A stretch of DNA of 64,000 nucleotides from assembly GCF_000472785.1 (NCBI RefSeq), contig NZ_AXAL01000019.1, forward strand, positions 95,380 to 159,379, in the 5' to 3' direction. Below are positions 27,244 to 35,333 of the stretch, piece by piece. The number at the start of each line of letters is the position of its first letter. Positions within the stretch are counted from its first letter, which is position 1. Position numbers and translations under genes: made by a program. Under the pieces are notes generated by a model that was not told where the DNA came from, searched no databases, and saw only the letters and a program-made list of their open reading frames with translations. The stretch is from Mesorhizobium loti CJ3sym. GTDB taxonomy: Bacteria; Pseudomonadota; Alphaproteobacteria; Rhizobiales; Rhizobiaceae.

Positions 27244-28656
27244 CTACTCGGCGGCTTGCGCTGCCGGCGTCGGCAAGCCTAGCCATTGCCGGCAATCGTC
27301 CAGCGCGCGCGATGTGATGGCGTGCCGCTTGGCAACCGTCTTGTCCTTGCCGCGCAGGCGTTTGCCTTCGACCTTTACCGCTTCCACCGGCGGGAACAGG
27401 CCGAAGTTCACGTTCATCGGCTGAAACGAGCGCTTGCCCGGTTCATCGTCCGAAACAATGTGGCCGCCGGTGATGTGGTTGAGCAGCGCGCCGAAGGCCG
27501 TGGTGAGCGGCGGCAGCGACGGCGCGTGGCCGAGCCGCTCGGCTGCGGCGAAGCGGCCGGCGAGCAGGCCGATCGCAGCACTTTCGACGTAGCCCTCGCA
27601 GCCGGTGATCTGGCCGGCAAAGCGCAGACCGGGGCGCGACTTCAGCTGCAGCGAGGCGTCGAGCAAGGTCGGCGAATTGATGTAGGTGTTGCGGTGCAGG
27701 CCGCCCAGCCGAGCGAAATCGGCGCTTTCCAGGCCCGGAATGGTGCGGAATACGCGCACCTGCTCGGCATGCTTTAGTTTGGTCTGGAAGCCGACCATGT
27801 TGTAGAGCGTACCCAGCGCATTGTCCTGCCGCAGTTGGACAATGGCATAGGCCTTGACTGTCGGGTTGTGCGCATTGGTCAGCCCCATCGGCTTCATCGG
27901 CCCGTAGCGCAGCGTCTCGACGCCGCGCTCGGCCATTATCTCGATCGGCAGGCAGCCGTCGAAATAGGGCGTGCCTTCCCACTGCTTGAACTCGGTCTTC
28001 TGGCCGTCGACCAGCCCCTGCACGAAGGCCAGATACTGCTCCTTGTCCAGGGGACAGTTGATGTAGTCCTTGCCGGTGCCGCCGGGCCCGACCTTGTCGT
28101 AGCGCGACTGGAACCAGCAAATGTCCATGTCGATCGTGTCGAAATGGATGATCGGGGCGATGGCGTCGAAGAAGGCCAGCGCATCGGCGCCGGTCGCCTC
28201 GGCGATGGACTGGGCAAGCGAAGGCGCCGTCAGCGGACCGGTGGCGATGATCGCCTGGTCCCATTCCGCCGGCGGCAGACCTGGCACTTCCTCGCGCTGG
28301 ATGGTGATCAGCGGGTGGGCTTCCAGCCTTTTCGTCACCGCTTCGGAGAAGCCGTCGCGGTCGACGGCCAGCGCGCCGCCGGCCGGCACCTGGTTGGCGT
28401 CCCCAGCGCTCATGATCAACGAGCCGGCCAATCGCATCTCGGCATGCAGCAGGCCGACCGCATTGTTTTCGGCGTCATCCGAGCGGAAGGAGTTGGAACA
28501 GACGAGCTCGGCCAGGCTATCGGTCTTGTGGGCATCGGTGCCGCGAACCGGGCGCATTTCATGCAGCACAACGGGAACGCCCGCTTGCGCCGCCTGCCAT
28601 GCGGCTTCGGAACCGGCGAGACCGCCGCCGATGATGTGGATAGGGTTTTTGCTCAT
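27244..28656 (-). CDS. trmFO: Methylenetetrahydrofolate--tRNA-(uracil-5-)-methyltransferase
   Basis: FAD- and folate-dependent enzyme that makes 5-methyluridine at position 54 of tRNAs. The 470-residue product begins with the FAD-binding IIGGGLAGSEAAWQAA (8-23), followed by VVLHEMRP. The catalytic Cys lies in ELVCSNSFRSDD and a second conserved Cys in ITGCEGYVESAAIGLL near residue 360. The Rossmann N-terminus and length are typical. The gene lies directly downstream of the hairpin-rich RNA array on the same strand, which ends in a likely terminator. Confidence 0.95.
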   Translation of the reverse strand: MSKNPIHIIGGGLAGSEAAWQAAQAGVPVVLHEMRPVRGTDAHKTDSLAELVCSNSFRSDDAENNAVGLLHAEMRLAGSLIMSAGDANQVPAGGALAVDRDGFSEAVTKRLEAHPLITIQREEVPGLPPAEWDQAIIATGPLTAPSLAQSIAEATGADALAFFDAIAPIIHFDTIDMDICWFQSRYDKVGPGGTGKDYINCPLDKEQYLAFVQGLVDGQKTEFKQWEGTPYFDGCLPIEIMAERGVETLRYGPMKPMGLTNAHNPTVKAYAIVQLRQDNALGTLYNMVGFQTKLKHAEQVRVFRTIPGLESADFARLGGLHRNTYINSPTLLDASLQLKSRPGLRFAGQITGCEGYVESAAIGLLAGRFAAAERLGHAPSLPPLTTAFGALLNHITGGHIVSDDEPGKRSFQPMNVNFGLFPPVEAVKVEGKRLRGKDKTVAKRHAITSRALDDCRQWLGLPTPAAQAAE

Positions 28657-28740
28657 GAGCGCCGGAATAATCGCTTAGCGCCGCGATTGCAATTGTCGCG
28701 CGGCGTTAACCGGAACGTCTGATCTGGAAAGCCTGCCCAG

Positions 28741-28860
28741 AAAACAACAACACCCGCCGGGGGAGGAGGTCCGGCGGGTGTCGTTTTTGGGGTCGACCCT
28801 CGGGAGGAGGTGAAGGTCAACCGTATTCGTCATTGCCGGGGAGGAGGTCGGCTTTGACGA
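28741..28860 (-). ncRNA. Cuckoo/CcsR-like anti-SD small RNA, copy 3 (distal)
   Basis: Three hairpins on the minus strand each present ACCUCCUCCC in the loop: plus-strand loop positions 28839-28848, 28802-28811 and 28761-28770. Stems are 28829-28838/28849-28858 (with a central mismatch), 28791-28798/28815-28822, and a perfect 10-bp GC stem 28751-28760/28771-28780. The last is followed on the minus strand by TTGTTGTTTT, so it can act as the terminator of the whole array. The loop motif is complementary to Shine-Dalgarno sequences. Ends are approximate. Confidence 0.8.
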
Positions 28861-28920
28861 AATCTCTTTCGCGTTTTGGAAAGGGGCGAAACCCTTTTGG
28901 AGCAAAATTCGTTTGCCCCG

Positions 28921-29040
28921 GGGAAACAGCGCCCGCCGCGGGAGGAGGTGCGGCGGGTGCCGTTTTTGTGGCCAACCCTCGGGAGGAGGTGAAGGTTGGG
29001 CCTATTCGTCATCGCCGGGGAGGAGGTCGGCTTTGACGAA
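28921..29040 (-). ncRNA. Cuckoo/CcsR-like anti-SD small RNA, copy 2 (middle)
   Basis: Second copy of the three-hairpin unit. Plus-strand loop positions are 29018-29027, 28981-28990 and 28940-28949, all GGGAGGAGGT (ACCUCCUCCC in the RNA). Stems: 29008-29017/29028-29037, CCAACC (28972-28977) with GGTTGG (28994-28999), and an 11-bp GC stem 28929-28939/28950-28960 with one G-U pair. Stem bases differ from copies 1 and 3 while pairing is kept and the loop is fixed. Followed by UGUUUCCCC rather than a strong U-tract. Confidence 0.8.
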
Positions 29041-29076
29041 ATCTCTTTCGCGTTTTGAAAAGGGGCGAAACCCTTT

Positions 29077-29119
29077 GGAGCAAAGTTCATTTTGCTCCGG
29101 AGCAAACTCTTTTTGCTCC
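29077..29119. repeat. Tandem GGAGCAAA palindromes in RNA spacer
   Basis: Two back-to-back hairpins GGAGCAAA...TTTTGCTCC at 29077-29098 and 29099-29119 sit in the spacer between RNA copies 1 and 2. The spacer between copies 2 and 3 has only one, degenerate, at 28899-28919. The extra palindrome accounts for the period difference (201 bp versus 179 bp). Confidence 0.85.
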
Positions 29120-29235
29120 GGGGAAACAGCGCCCGCCGCGGGAGGAGGTGCGGCGGGCGCCGTTTTGGTGGTCAACCCTCGGGAGGAGGATAAGGGCTGA
29201 CCGTTCGCTGGAGGTCGGGGAGGAGGTCGACCCCA
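29120..29235 (-). ncRNA. Cuckoo/CcsR-like anti-SD small RNA, copy 1 (DUF1127-proximal)
   Basis: First copy, starting 12 bp after the stop of the second DUF1127 gene. Plus-strand loops are 29218-29227, 29181-29190 (one terminal base changed) and 29140-29149. Stems: GGTCG/CGACC (29213-29217/29228-29232) with outer pairs, 29170-29177 with GGCTGACC around 29195-29202, and a perfect 11-bp GC stem 29129-29139/29150-29160. Its closeness to the DUF1127 genes suggests it is cut from, or read through from, their mRNA. Confidence 0.78.
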
Positions 29236-29246
29236 GTGAAATTCAG

Positions 29247-29387
29247 TTAGATCGCCCGGCGGGCGATGATCTTGATTTCGTCGCGGACGATACCGAGATC
29301 ATGCAGCTGACGGTTCGAAAGGCGACCCAGCTCGGTAACCGTCTCGCGATAAACGCGCCAGTTACGATAGTTGCGGATCAGGTTCAT
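29247..29387 (-). CDS. DUF1127 domain-containing small protein (second copy)
   Basis: A 46-residue basic protein, MNLIRNYRNWRVYRETVTEL at the start and a IARRAI end. DUF1127 proteins are short, Arg-rich and often stress-induced; in other alphaproteobacteria they affect RNA turnover and phosphate or carbon metabolism, as far as I recall. The internal segment LGRLSNRQLHDLGIVRDEI is the family core. It is the downstream member of a tandem pair (49 bp apart), followed by three RNA copies on the same strand. GAGAACGACA upstream of ATG supplies a plausible ribosome site. Confidence 0.93.
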   Translation of the reverse strand: MNLIRNYRNWRVYRETVTELGRLSNRQLHDLGIVRDEIKIIARRAI

Positions 29388-29436
29388 TGTCGTTCTCTTT
29401 TCAGAAACTTGTTCGGACCATTCGCGGCCCGAAAAA

Positions 29437-29577
29437 TTAGACCGCCTTGCGAGCGACGTAAGGAATGTCGCTGCGGCTGATGCCGAGGTCGGTCAGTTCA
29501 CGGTTGCTCAGGCGGCTCAGCTCGGACACGGTGTCCCTGTAGCGGCGCCAGTTGCGGTAGTTGCGGATCAGGTTCAT
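29437..29577 (-). CDS. DUF1127 domain-containing small protein (first copy)
   Basis: A 46-residue paralogue of the next gene: the first eleven residues are identical (MNLIRNYRNWR) and the core LSRLSNRELTDLGISRSDI aligns without gaps. The start (reverse of cat 29575-29577) and a GAGAACUACC leader resemble the second copy, so the pair probably arose by tandem duplication including the leader. It is the first gene of the DUF1127-RNA array. Confidence 0.93.
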   Translation of the reverse strand: MNLIRNYRNWRRYRDTVSELSRLSNRELTDLGISRSDIPYVARKAV

Positions 29578-29677
29578 GGTAGTTCTCGTTTCGTCTTTCT
29601 TGCGGATCATTCCGTTTGTGTACGAACCATAAATAGGCGGGCCTATATCGATTTAAAAGCGCTATGGCTGCATGGCA

Positions 29678-29700
29678 GCAATGCAAATTGTGCAATGCAA
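29678..29700 (-). promoter_or_regulatory. Direct repeat upstream of DUF1127 array
   Basis: On the minus strand TTGCATTGC occurs twice, 14 bp start to start (plus 29678-29686 and 29692-29700), about 100 bp upstream of the first DUF1127 start. It could be a regulator site or include a promoter element. No clear RpoH-type or sigma70 promoter was identified with certainty. Confidence 0.3.
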
Positions 29701-29812
29701 CATTAACGCGCCTTCACGGACCTGACATAAAGAAGCCAGAATCGGAAAGTGCCGTCACGTCAACGGTTTGGCTGGTTCGGCTGAAAAAAGACCAGACTGG
29801 GGGAGACGCGGA

Positions 29813-30931
29813 ATGGCGGGCTATTCGTCACGAGTGAGGTCGGATATTGCGCGCTGGCTGCAGGCAGGCCTGATCGACGCCGCGACAGCCGATTCCCTGA
29901 CGCGTGACATCGAGGCCAACGCGCGCCAATCGCTCAGCTTCGGTTCCATCCTGGCGATGATGGCGGCGCTGCTGTTTGGCGCGGCTATCCTGATCTTCGT
30001 CGCTGCTAACTGGGATGCGATCCCGCGCCTGGCGCGCGTGGCGGCACTCTTTATTGTCATCCTTGGCGGCTATGTCGGCGGCGCGGTGCTGAAAACACGT
30101 GACCATGCTGCGATCGGCGAAGCGTTGTGGGTCGTGGTGGCGGCGGCTTTCGGTGGTTCGATCGCGCTGATCGGCCAGATGTATCATCTGTCGGGCGACG
30201 AGGCTTCGGCGCTCGTCACCTGGGGCGCTGGCACGGCGCTGGCGGCGGTGGCGCTGCGGTCGAACCCGCTGACCGTCGCAGCGGTCGGTATCGCTGACGC
30301 CTGGCTGTTCCTGAAGGGGTTCGATTATTATAGTCGCAGCGAGGTTCCGCATGCTTTCGTCGTCATGGCGGTTGTGTTGTTTGCCGTCTCGTTCTGGACC
30401 CGCAGCCAGGCTGCGCGGCACCTGATCATCCTGTCGCTGCTCTTCTATCTCGTGCTGTTGGCGATGAATCACGCCACGCTGCCGGTGGCGATCCCCCTGG
30501 TCATTGTCTCCATCGTGCTCTTCGCGGCTGGCGTCTTTGCGCCAGAGCCGGTCGACAGGATCTTGCAGCTTGGCGGGCGCTTACCCCTGCACGCGCTGCT
30601 CGGCTTTCTCACCGGCCTCGCCATCATCCAGTTCGAACTGGCCGACAAAAGCACCTACGACAGCGGTTTCACCATCGCCTCGGTCATAGCGCTCGCCGGC
30701 ATCGTCGCCGCTATCGTGCTAGCGGGGCGAGAGAGCCGCGGGTTGCGCTGGCTTGCCTATCTCGGCTTCGCCTTCGAACTTGCCATCATCTATGTCGTGA
30801 CCTTGCAATCGATGCTCGACACGGCCGGCTTCTTCCTTGCCGCCGCGGTGCTGCTCGGCATCCTTGCGGTCGTCATCATCCGCGTCGAAAAACGCATGAA
30901 GGGTCCAGCCAGAACGGGAGCCACGGCATGA
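29813..30931 (+). CDS. DUF2157 multi-pass membrane protein
   Basis: A 372-residue membrane protein. A short cytoplasmic N-terminal region (RSDIARWLQAGLIDAATADS) resembles the DUF2157 N-terminus; about ten hydrophobic helices follow from residue 44 (FGSILAMMAALLFGAAILIFV). Function of the family is unknown. ATG 29813 (MAGYSSRV) is preferred; the frame is open from 29768. It overlaps the GDYXXLXY gene by 4 bp (ATGA), a pairing often seen for these two families, so they probably form one membrane-associated unit. Confidence 0.85.
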   Translation: MAGYSSRVRSDIARWLQAGLIDAATADSLTRDIEANARQSLSFGSILAMMAALLFGAAILIFVAANWDAIPRLARVAALFIVILGGYVGGAVLKTRDHAAIGEALWVVVAAAFGGSIALIGQMYHLSGDEASALVTWGAGTALAAVALRSNPLTVAAVGIADAWLFLKGFDYYSRSEVPHAFVVMAVVLFAVSFWTRSQAARHLIILSLLFYLVLLAMNHATLPVAIPLVIVSIVLFAAGVFAPEPVDRILQLGGRLPLHALLGFLTGLAIIQFELADKSTYDSGFTIASVIALAGIVAAIVLAGRESRGLRWLAYLGFAFELAIIYVVTLQSMLDTAGFFLAAAVLLGILAVVIIRVEKRMKGPARTGATA

Positions 30932-31512
30932 TGACCGGAAAGAGGCTTGTACTCTCGGCGCTGGTGCTGGCGATCGTCCAGATAGGTTTCCTCAGCTGGA
31001 TCATAGCCGGCCGGGCGGCGATCCTGCGCAACGGCAAGGAAGTGCTGTTGAAGATCGAACCCGTCGATCCGCGCGACCTGCTGCGCGGCGATTACATCAC
31101 CCTCGGCTACGACATTTCGCGCATACCGGTGAAGATGATCGCCAACATTCCCGCCGATAAACTCTCCAGCGACGACACCTCGATTGTCGTCAGACTGAAG
31201 AAGGGCGCCGACGGCTACTGGACGCCAACCATTGCCTGGTTCGGCAAGGCGCCAGCGCTGGCGGCTGCCGACGAGGCGGACATATCAGGCCATGTCGCGG
31301 AGGGCTGGGACCTTCGCAGCGAGGGAGCGTCGATCGCACCGGACTACGGCATCGAACGCTTCTATCTCCCGGAGGGCGCGGGGATGGCGATCCAGAACGA
31401 CATGCGCGTGCGGCCGTTCGGAATAAAGCTGGCGCTGGCCGCCGACGGGACCGCGCAGATCAAGGCGCTGGTCGATGGTGACAAGACGCTGTTCGAGGAG
31501 CCGCTTTATTAG
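30928..31512 (+). CDS. GDYXXLXY-motif exported/membrane protein
   Basis: A 194-residue protein with an N-terminal membrane anchor (LVLSALVLAIVQIGFLSWII) and the family-defining segment LLRGDYITLGYDIS near residues 51-64. The rest is predicted periplasmic beta structure. Function unknown. The start overlaps the DUF2157 gene, with which it is nearly always paired as far as I recall. A tRNA-Leu on the other strand follows 20 bp downstream. Confidence 0.85.
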   Translation: MMTGKRLVLSALVLAIVQIGFLSWIIAGRAAILRNGKEVLLKIEPVDPRDLLRGDYITLGYDISRIPVKMIANIPADKLSSDDTSIVVRLKKGADGYWTPTIAWFGKAPALAAADEADISGHVAEGWDLRSEGASIAPDYGIERFYLPEGAGMAIQNDMRVRPFGIKLALAADGTAQIKALVDGDKTLFEEPLY

Positions 31513-31532
31513 CCATGATGAATCATGGTCGT

Positions 31533-31615
31533 TGGTGCGGGTAGAGGGACTCGAACCCCCACGATCTCTCGCCAGAACCTAAATCTGGTGCGTCTACCAG
31601 TTCCGCCATACCCGC
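31533..31615 (-). tRNA. tRNA-Leu (anticodon UAG)
   Basis: On the minus strand the acceptor GCGGGTA pairs with TACCCGC, followed by discriminator A and encoded CCA (31533-31535). The anticodon arm CCAGA-TTTAGGT-TCTGG gives anticodon TAG, reading CUN Leu codons. A GGTTCGAGTCC T-loop and a short variable arm consistent with a type II tRNA are visible. No integrase gene or repeated tRNA 3' end lies nearby. Confidence 0.97.
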
Positions 31616-31993
31616 ATGCCCCGGCAATCCCATGTAGCCATCATTCTGTCAATGTCAGGTTCAAGATGTCGGGTCAGGTCCAAAACGTCGGGTCATGACC
31701 AAAAATGTTGGTTATTCGCCTAAACGCGAAGACTGTTGAAAATTAGCCTCGCCTGTGACAAAAGGCGTGTCAAATGTGACGGGACGCGACGATCCGCTTC
31801 TACAAGATGTGATAAGAAGTAGGAAAAACAAGAACTTATTCACATTTTGGAACGCAGTTTGGGAGAGTTTGAGCCGTATTTCCGGTCAAATCGCCAGGTT
31901 CCGTACCAAAAGCCATTCCCGGCAAGATTATACCGGCAGGCTGTAAACGGCAGAGGCCGTGGCAGTCTCATTGGTGAAAACAAAGGTTTTACG
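31616..31993. other. Intergenic region upstream of tig
   Basis: About 380 bp without a convincing gene. It contains three imperfect copies of a GTCGGGTCA-type segment at about 31667-31715 and AT-rich stretches nearer tig that likely hold its promoter. In-frame codons upstream of the tig ATG are not conserved-looking. Confidence 0.6.
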
Positions 31994-33472
31994 ATGCAGG
32001 TCACCGAAACGCTCAACTCCGGTCTCAAGCGCGAGATCAAGATCACCGTGCCGGCGGGTGACATGGAAGCCAAGCTGATGGCGCGGCTGTCGGACGCCAG
32101 GAACAAGGTCCGCATCAACGGCTTCCGTCCCGGCAAGGTGCCGGTGCAGCACCTGCGCAAGGTCTACGGCAAGTCGTTCATGGCCGAAGTGGTCAACGAG
32201 ATCCTCAACGATTCGACCCGTTCGATCATCACGGGCCGCGGCGAGAAAGCTGCCATGCAGCCCGAAGTCATCATGACCGAGGACGAGAAGGAAGCCGAGA
32301 AGATCCTGGCCGGCGGCACCGACTTCGAATTCCGCCTCAACTACGAGGTCATTCCGGCGATCGAGATCAAGGATTTCTCCGACATCAAGGTGACGCGCCA
32401 GGTGTTCGAGGTGCCGGATGCCGAGATCGACGACCAGGTCAAGCGCGTTGCCGAATCGGCACGCAGCTACGAGCCGAAGACCGGCAAGGCCGCCGAAGGC
32501 GACCGCGTCAGCATCGACTATGTCGGCAAGATCGACGGCGAGGCCTTTGCCGGCGGCGCCGGTACCGACCAGCCGCTGGTGCTGGGCTCCAAGGAGTTCA
32601 TCCCCGGCTTCGAGGACCAGCTGGTCGGCAGCAAGGCCGGCGACGAGAAGCAGGTCACCGTGACCTTCCCCGAAAACTACCAGGCGGCGCATCTGGCCGG
32701 CAAGGAAGCGACCTTCGACGTCACCGTCAAGGAAGTCTCCCAGCCCGGCGCGCTTGAAATCAACGACGAGACCGCCAAGAACCTCGGCCTGGAATCGCTG
32801 GAGCGTCTGCGTGACGTGGTGCGCGGCCAGATCGAGAACCAGTTCGGCTCGATGACGCGCCAGAAGGTCAAGCGCCAGCTGCTTGACCAGCTCGACGCGG
32901 CCTATTCGTTCGAGGCGCCGTCGAAGCTGATCGAAGCCGAGTTCAACAACATCTGGGCGCAGGTCAATCGCGACCTGGAAGCCGCCGGCCGTACCTTCGC
33001 CGACGAAGAGACAACGGAAGAGGAAGCCCGCGCCGAATATCTGCGTCTTGCCGAGCGCCGCGTGCGCCTCGGCCTGGTGCTGGCCGAGATCGGCGAGAAG
33101 GCCGGCGTCACCGTATCGGACGAGGAACTGCAGCGCGGCCTGTTCGAGCAGGTTCGCCGCTTCCCGGCCAACCAGCAGCAGGAAGCTTTCGAGTTCTACC
33201 GCAGCAACCCCGAGGCGCTGAATGCGCTGCGGGCGCCGATGTTCGAGGAAAAGGTGGTCGACCACCTGCTCGGCCAGATCTCGGTCACCGACGTCAAGGT
33301 CAGCAAGGAAGAGCTGATGGCCGACGACGAGGAAGCCGAAACCACTGATAAGGCCAAGCCGGCGAAGAAGGCCGCGGCCAAGAAGGCTGAGGCCAAGGCG
33401 AGCGAGGACGAGACGGAAGAGCCGAAGAAAAAGGCTGCGCCGAAGAAGAAGGCCGCCAAGGACGCCGAATAA
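31994..33472 (+). CDS. tig: Trigger factor
   Basis: Ribosome-bound chaperone and peptidyl-prolyl isomerase that meets nascent chains at the exit tunnel. The 492-residue product has the N-terminal ribosome-binding domain with the signature INGFRPGKVPVQHLRKVYG (about 37-55), an FKBP-type PPIase domain at about 170-250 (GDRVSIDYVGKIDGEAFAGG) and the helical C-terminal arms. The last ~50 residues are a Lys/Ala/Glu-rich tail, common in rhizobia. ATG 31994 (MQVTETL) was chosen over the non-conserved extension from 31847. A terminator follows. Confidence 0.96.
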   Translation: MQVTETLNSGLKREIKITVPAGDMEAKLMARLSDARNKVRINGFRPGKVPVQHLRKVYGKSFMAEVVNEILNDSTRSIITGRGEKAAMQPEVIMTEDEKEAEKILAGGTDFEFRLNYEVIPAIEIKDFSDIKVTRQVFEVPDAEIDDQVKRVAESARSYEPKTGKAAEGDRVSIDYVGKIDGEAFAGGAGTDQPLVLGSKEFIPGFEDQLVGSKAGDEKQVTVTFPENYQAAHLAGKEATFDVTVKEVSQPGALEINDETAKNLGLESLERLRDVVRGQIENQFGSMTRQKVKRQLLDQLDAAYSFEAPSKLIEAEFNNIWAQVNRDLEAAGRTFADEETTEEEARAEYLRLAERRVRLGLVLAEIGEKAGVTVSDEELQRGLFEQVRRFPANQQQEAFEFYRSNPEALNALRAPMFEEKVVDHLLGQISVTDVKVSKEELMADDEEAETTDKAKPAKKAAAKKAEAKASEDETEEPKKKAAPKKKAAKDAE

Positions 33473-33494
33473 GCTCCCGAATTGACGAAATCGA

Positions 33495-33523
33495 CGAAGG
33501 CCGCCCTTGAGGCGGCCTTTTTC
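33495..33523 (+). terminator. Rho-independent terminator after tig
   Basis: Stem AAGGCCGCC / GGCGGCCTT with a CTTGA loop at 33497-33519 followed by a T run. It begins about 25 bp after the tig stop. Confidence 0.93.
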
Positions 33524-33635
33524 GTTGCGAAACTGCAACAGCCGGTTGCCTTCGCGGCAGGCGGTACTTGGCGACACCATGCGTTGATCATTATCTGCGC
33601 TTGTGCTGCAAACCGTATGGTTCCTGGAGGGGGCG

Positions 33636-34160
33636 TTGAGCTTATTCTTCGAAACGGGGCGTGCTGTCGCCCTGGCGCTCGTTCTGGCCTTTACCTGTGA
33701 TCTTGCCCACGCCGACGCGATTGCCGGCGACTGGCGCTTCGGCACGGGCGATGACGGCCTGGTCACCGCGTCGCTTCATGCCACCAACAAACTGATCACC
33801 GGCGGCGGGGCGTTGAGCTACAGCCCTGTGCTGACCATTGCCTGTCGGGCGGCCGGCGAACCGCGCTGGACCGAGTGGCTGGAATTGAATGACGCGGTTT
33901 CGGCCAGCCGCAAGATCACCATGTCGGTCACTGTCAATGGTGGCGGCAAGTTTGATGAAAGCTGGTCTGTCGGTCCGCGCGGCAGGGTTCTGGTGCGCGA
34001 CGGCGGCGACGGCATCAAGCGCCTTGTCTCCGCGAGCGAGCTGTCACTTTCCTGGCGGTTCGGATTGTTGTCAGGGCGCGGCCAGGCAGATTTCGATCTT
34101 GCCGGGCTTGAAGGGGCGGTCACGCAGATTGCCGGGACATGCCGGACGAATCCACCCTGA
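33636..34160 (+). CDS. Secreted hypothetical protein
   Basis: A 174-residue protein with a signal peptide (AVALALVLAFTCDLAHADA) and a beta-rich mature part. Two cysteines (in TIACRAAG and at IAGTCRTNP near the end) could form a disulfide. I cannot name the family. The start is uncertain: TTG 33636 has a strong GGAGGG element 5 bp upstream and gives a normal signal peptide; GTG 33603 in frame would add 11 residues. No close operon partners: tig ends in a terminator and the next gene is convergent. Confidence 0.65.
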   Translation: MSLFFETGRAVALALVLAFTCDLAHADAIAGDWRFGTGDDGLVTASLHATNKLITGGGALSYSPVLTIACRAAGEPRWTEWLELNDAVSASRKITMSVTVNGGGKFDESWSVGPRGRVLVRDGGDGIKRLVSASELSLSWRFGLLSGRGQADFDLAGLEGAVTQIAGTCRTNPP

Positions 34161-34191
34161 TCAGATTTCGTGGCGCTTCAGGCGGCATGCA

Positions 34192-35333
34192 TCAGTTGGC
34201 CAGCGGCCCCTGAAACCGTTTTCCCGAAAAGACCTCAAGCGCTTGCGGCTTCTCACCGCCGACGATCCAGTCGGTCAGGTATTTGGTGAAGCCAAGGGCG
34301 ATGGCAAAGCCATGGACGGTCCAGGCAAACCCATAGATGGTGTTGTGCAAGGCAGCCGGCGTGTCGACGATCGGGATGCCGTCAACCGTGCAACTCTCGA
34401 TACGGGATGCATCGACCTTGAGGAAGGAGGACTCGTCGATGAAGGGCAAGGTCGCGATGGCATTGGTGAGGCCGAGCGCTGTCGAACTGAGCGATCCCTT
34501 CCATCGGCCCTCCGGCGTATGGGCGACACTCTGACCGCCTGAAAGCATCAGCGTTCCATCCTGGAGCTGCTTCACCGACAGCGTGCGGTGGGCATGACCC
34601 AGGAGGTGATTGATCTTTTTGCCGTGCGGGTTGGTGACGAACATCATCTGCGGCATCTGGGTGATGACGGGCATGATCTCTTGCTGCTGGAGGATCGGTT
34701 TCAGCAGCGGCAGCACGCCGCTGTTGGCCAGGAGAACGAGATTCTCGCCAACTGGCACGACTTCACCACTCGCCAGCCTGACCCCCGTTGCGCTCCCTTT
34801 GTCGTGGAGGATTTCGGTGACGCGTGCGCCGGTACGCAGGTTCGCTCCAGCCTTGCGCGCCTGTTTGGCGAATGCCAGCGTGGCGAAGGTGTGATCGCAC
34901 ACGCCGTCATTCGGGCAATAGACGGAACCGATAAGATCGCCCGACAGTTCCGGCTCACGTTCCAGCGTTTCGTCCCGGTTGAGAAGCTGGGCGGGAACGC
35001 CGAGCGCGTTCTGCACCATGGCCATGGCTTCCATGCTGCCGCGCACTTCATGCTCATGGGCGCCATGGGGATGTTGAAGAGATGAAGCCCGCCGATCCTG
35101 CGGTAGCCAACGCCGTCTTCGAATTGTTCCTGATATCTAGCCCAGAGCGGAAAGCTGACGGTCGCCATCGGCAGTTCGCGCAAGTCGCGGCTGTTTGCAC
35201 GCACGCCCCGTTCACCGGAGCCGCCCGATGCGCCGGCCGCGATATCGTCGGCCTCAAGCAGCGTAACGGTCTTGCCGGCCTGCGCCAGTTCGTAGGCGAG
35301 ACTCGCACCATAGATACCGCCCCCGACGATCAC
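34192..35333 (-). pseudogene. FAD-dependent oxidoreductase (DAO type), frameshifted
   Basis: Flavoprotein of the D-amino acid/glycine oxidase superfamily split in two frames. The N-terminal part (from about 35333) has the FAD motif IVGGGIYGASLAYELAQAG and VTLLEADDIAAGASGG; the C-terminal 284 residues continue in another frame with VRGSMEAMAMVQNALG through to TVDGIPIVDTPAALHN. The break maps to the G run 35067-35070: one extra base there would restore FNIPHGAHEHEVRGSM. So it is a single-base deletion or a homopolymer sequencing error. No ATG is in frame at the 5' end; the GTG at 35333 may be used. Lies 3' of the GntR gene on the same strand. Confidence 0.82.

Noticed and set aside
28761..29227. 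Nine ribosome-binding sites on the plus strand
   Set aside because: The GGAGGAGG elements look like Shine-Dalgarno sites on the plus strand, but no start codons with sensible genes follow. The palindromic flanks and DUF1127 linkage place the functional strand on the minus side.
28741..29240. CRISPR array
   Set aside because: The regular GGGAGGAGGT elements sit in hairpin loops with paired flanks and units of about 180-200 bp, not 28-36-bp repeats with unique spacers, and no cas gene is present.
31533..31615. tRNA-Leu as an island integration site
   Set aside because: No integrase gene and no duplicated tRNA 3' end were found near it; flanking genes look native.
31928..33766. A 612-codon frame antisense to trigger factor, and similar long antisense frames over dgt, the island-side operon and the ABC ATPase
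   Set aside because: Long antisense frames are expected opposite GC-rich genes with third-position G/C. None shows a family motif, and the sense genes are certain.
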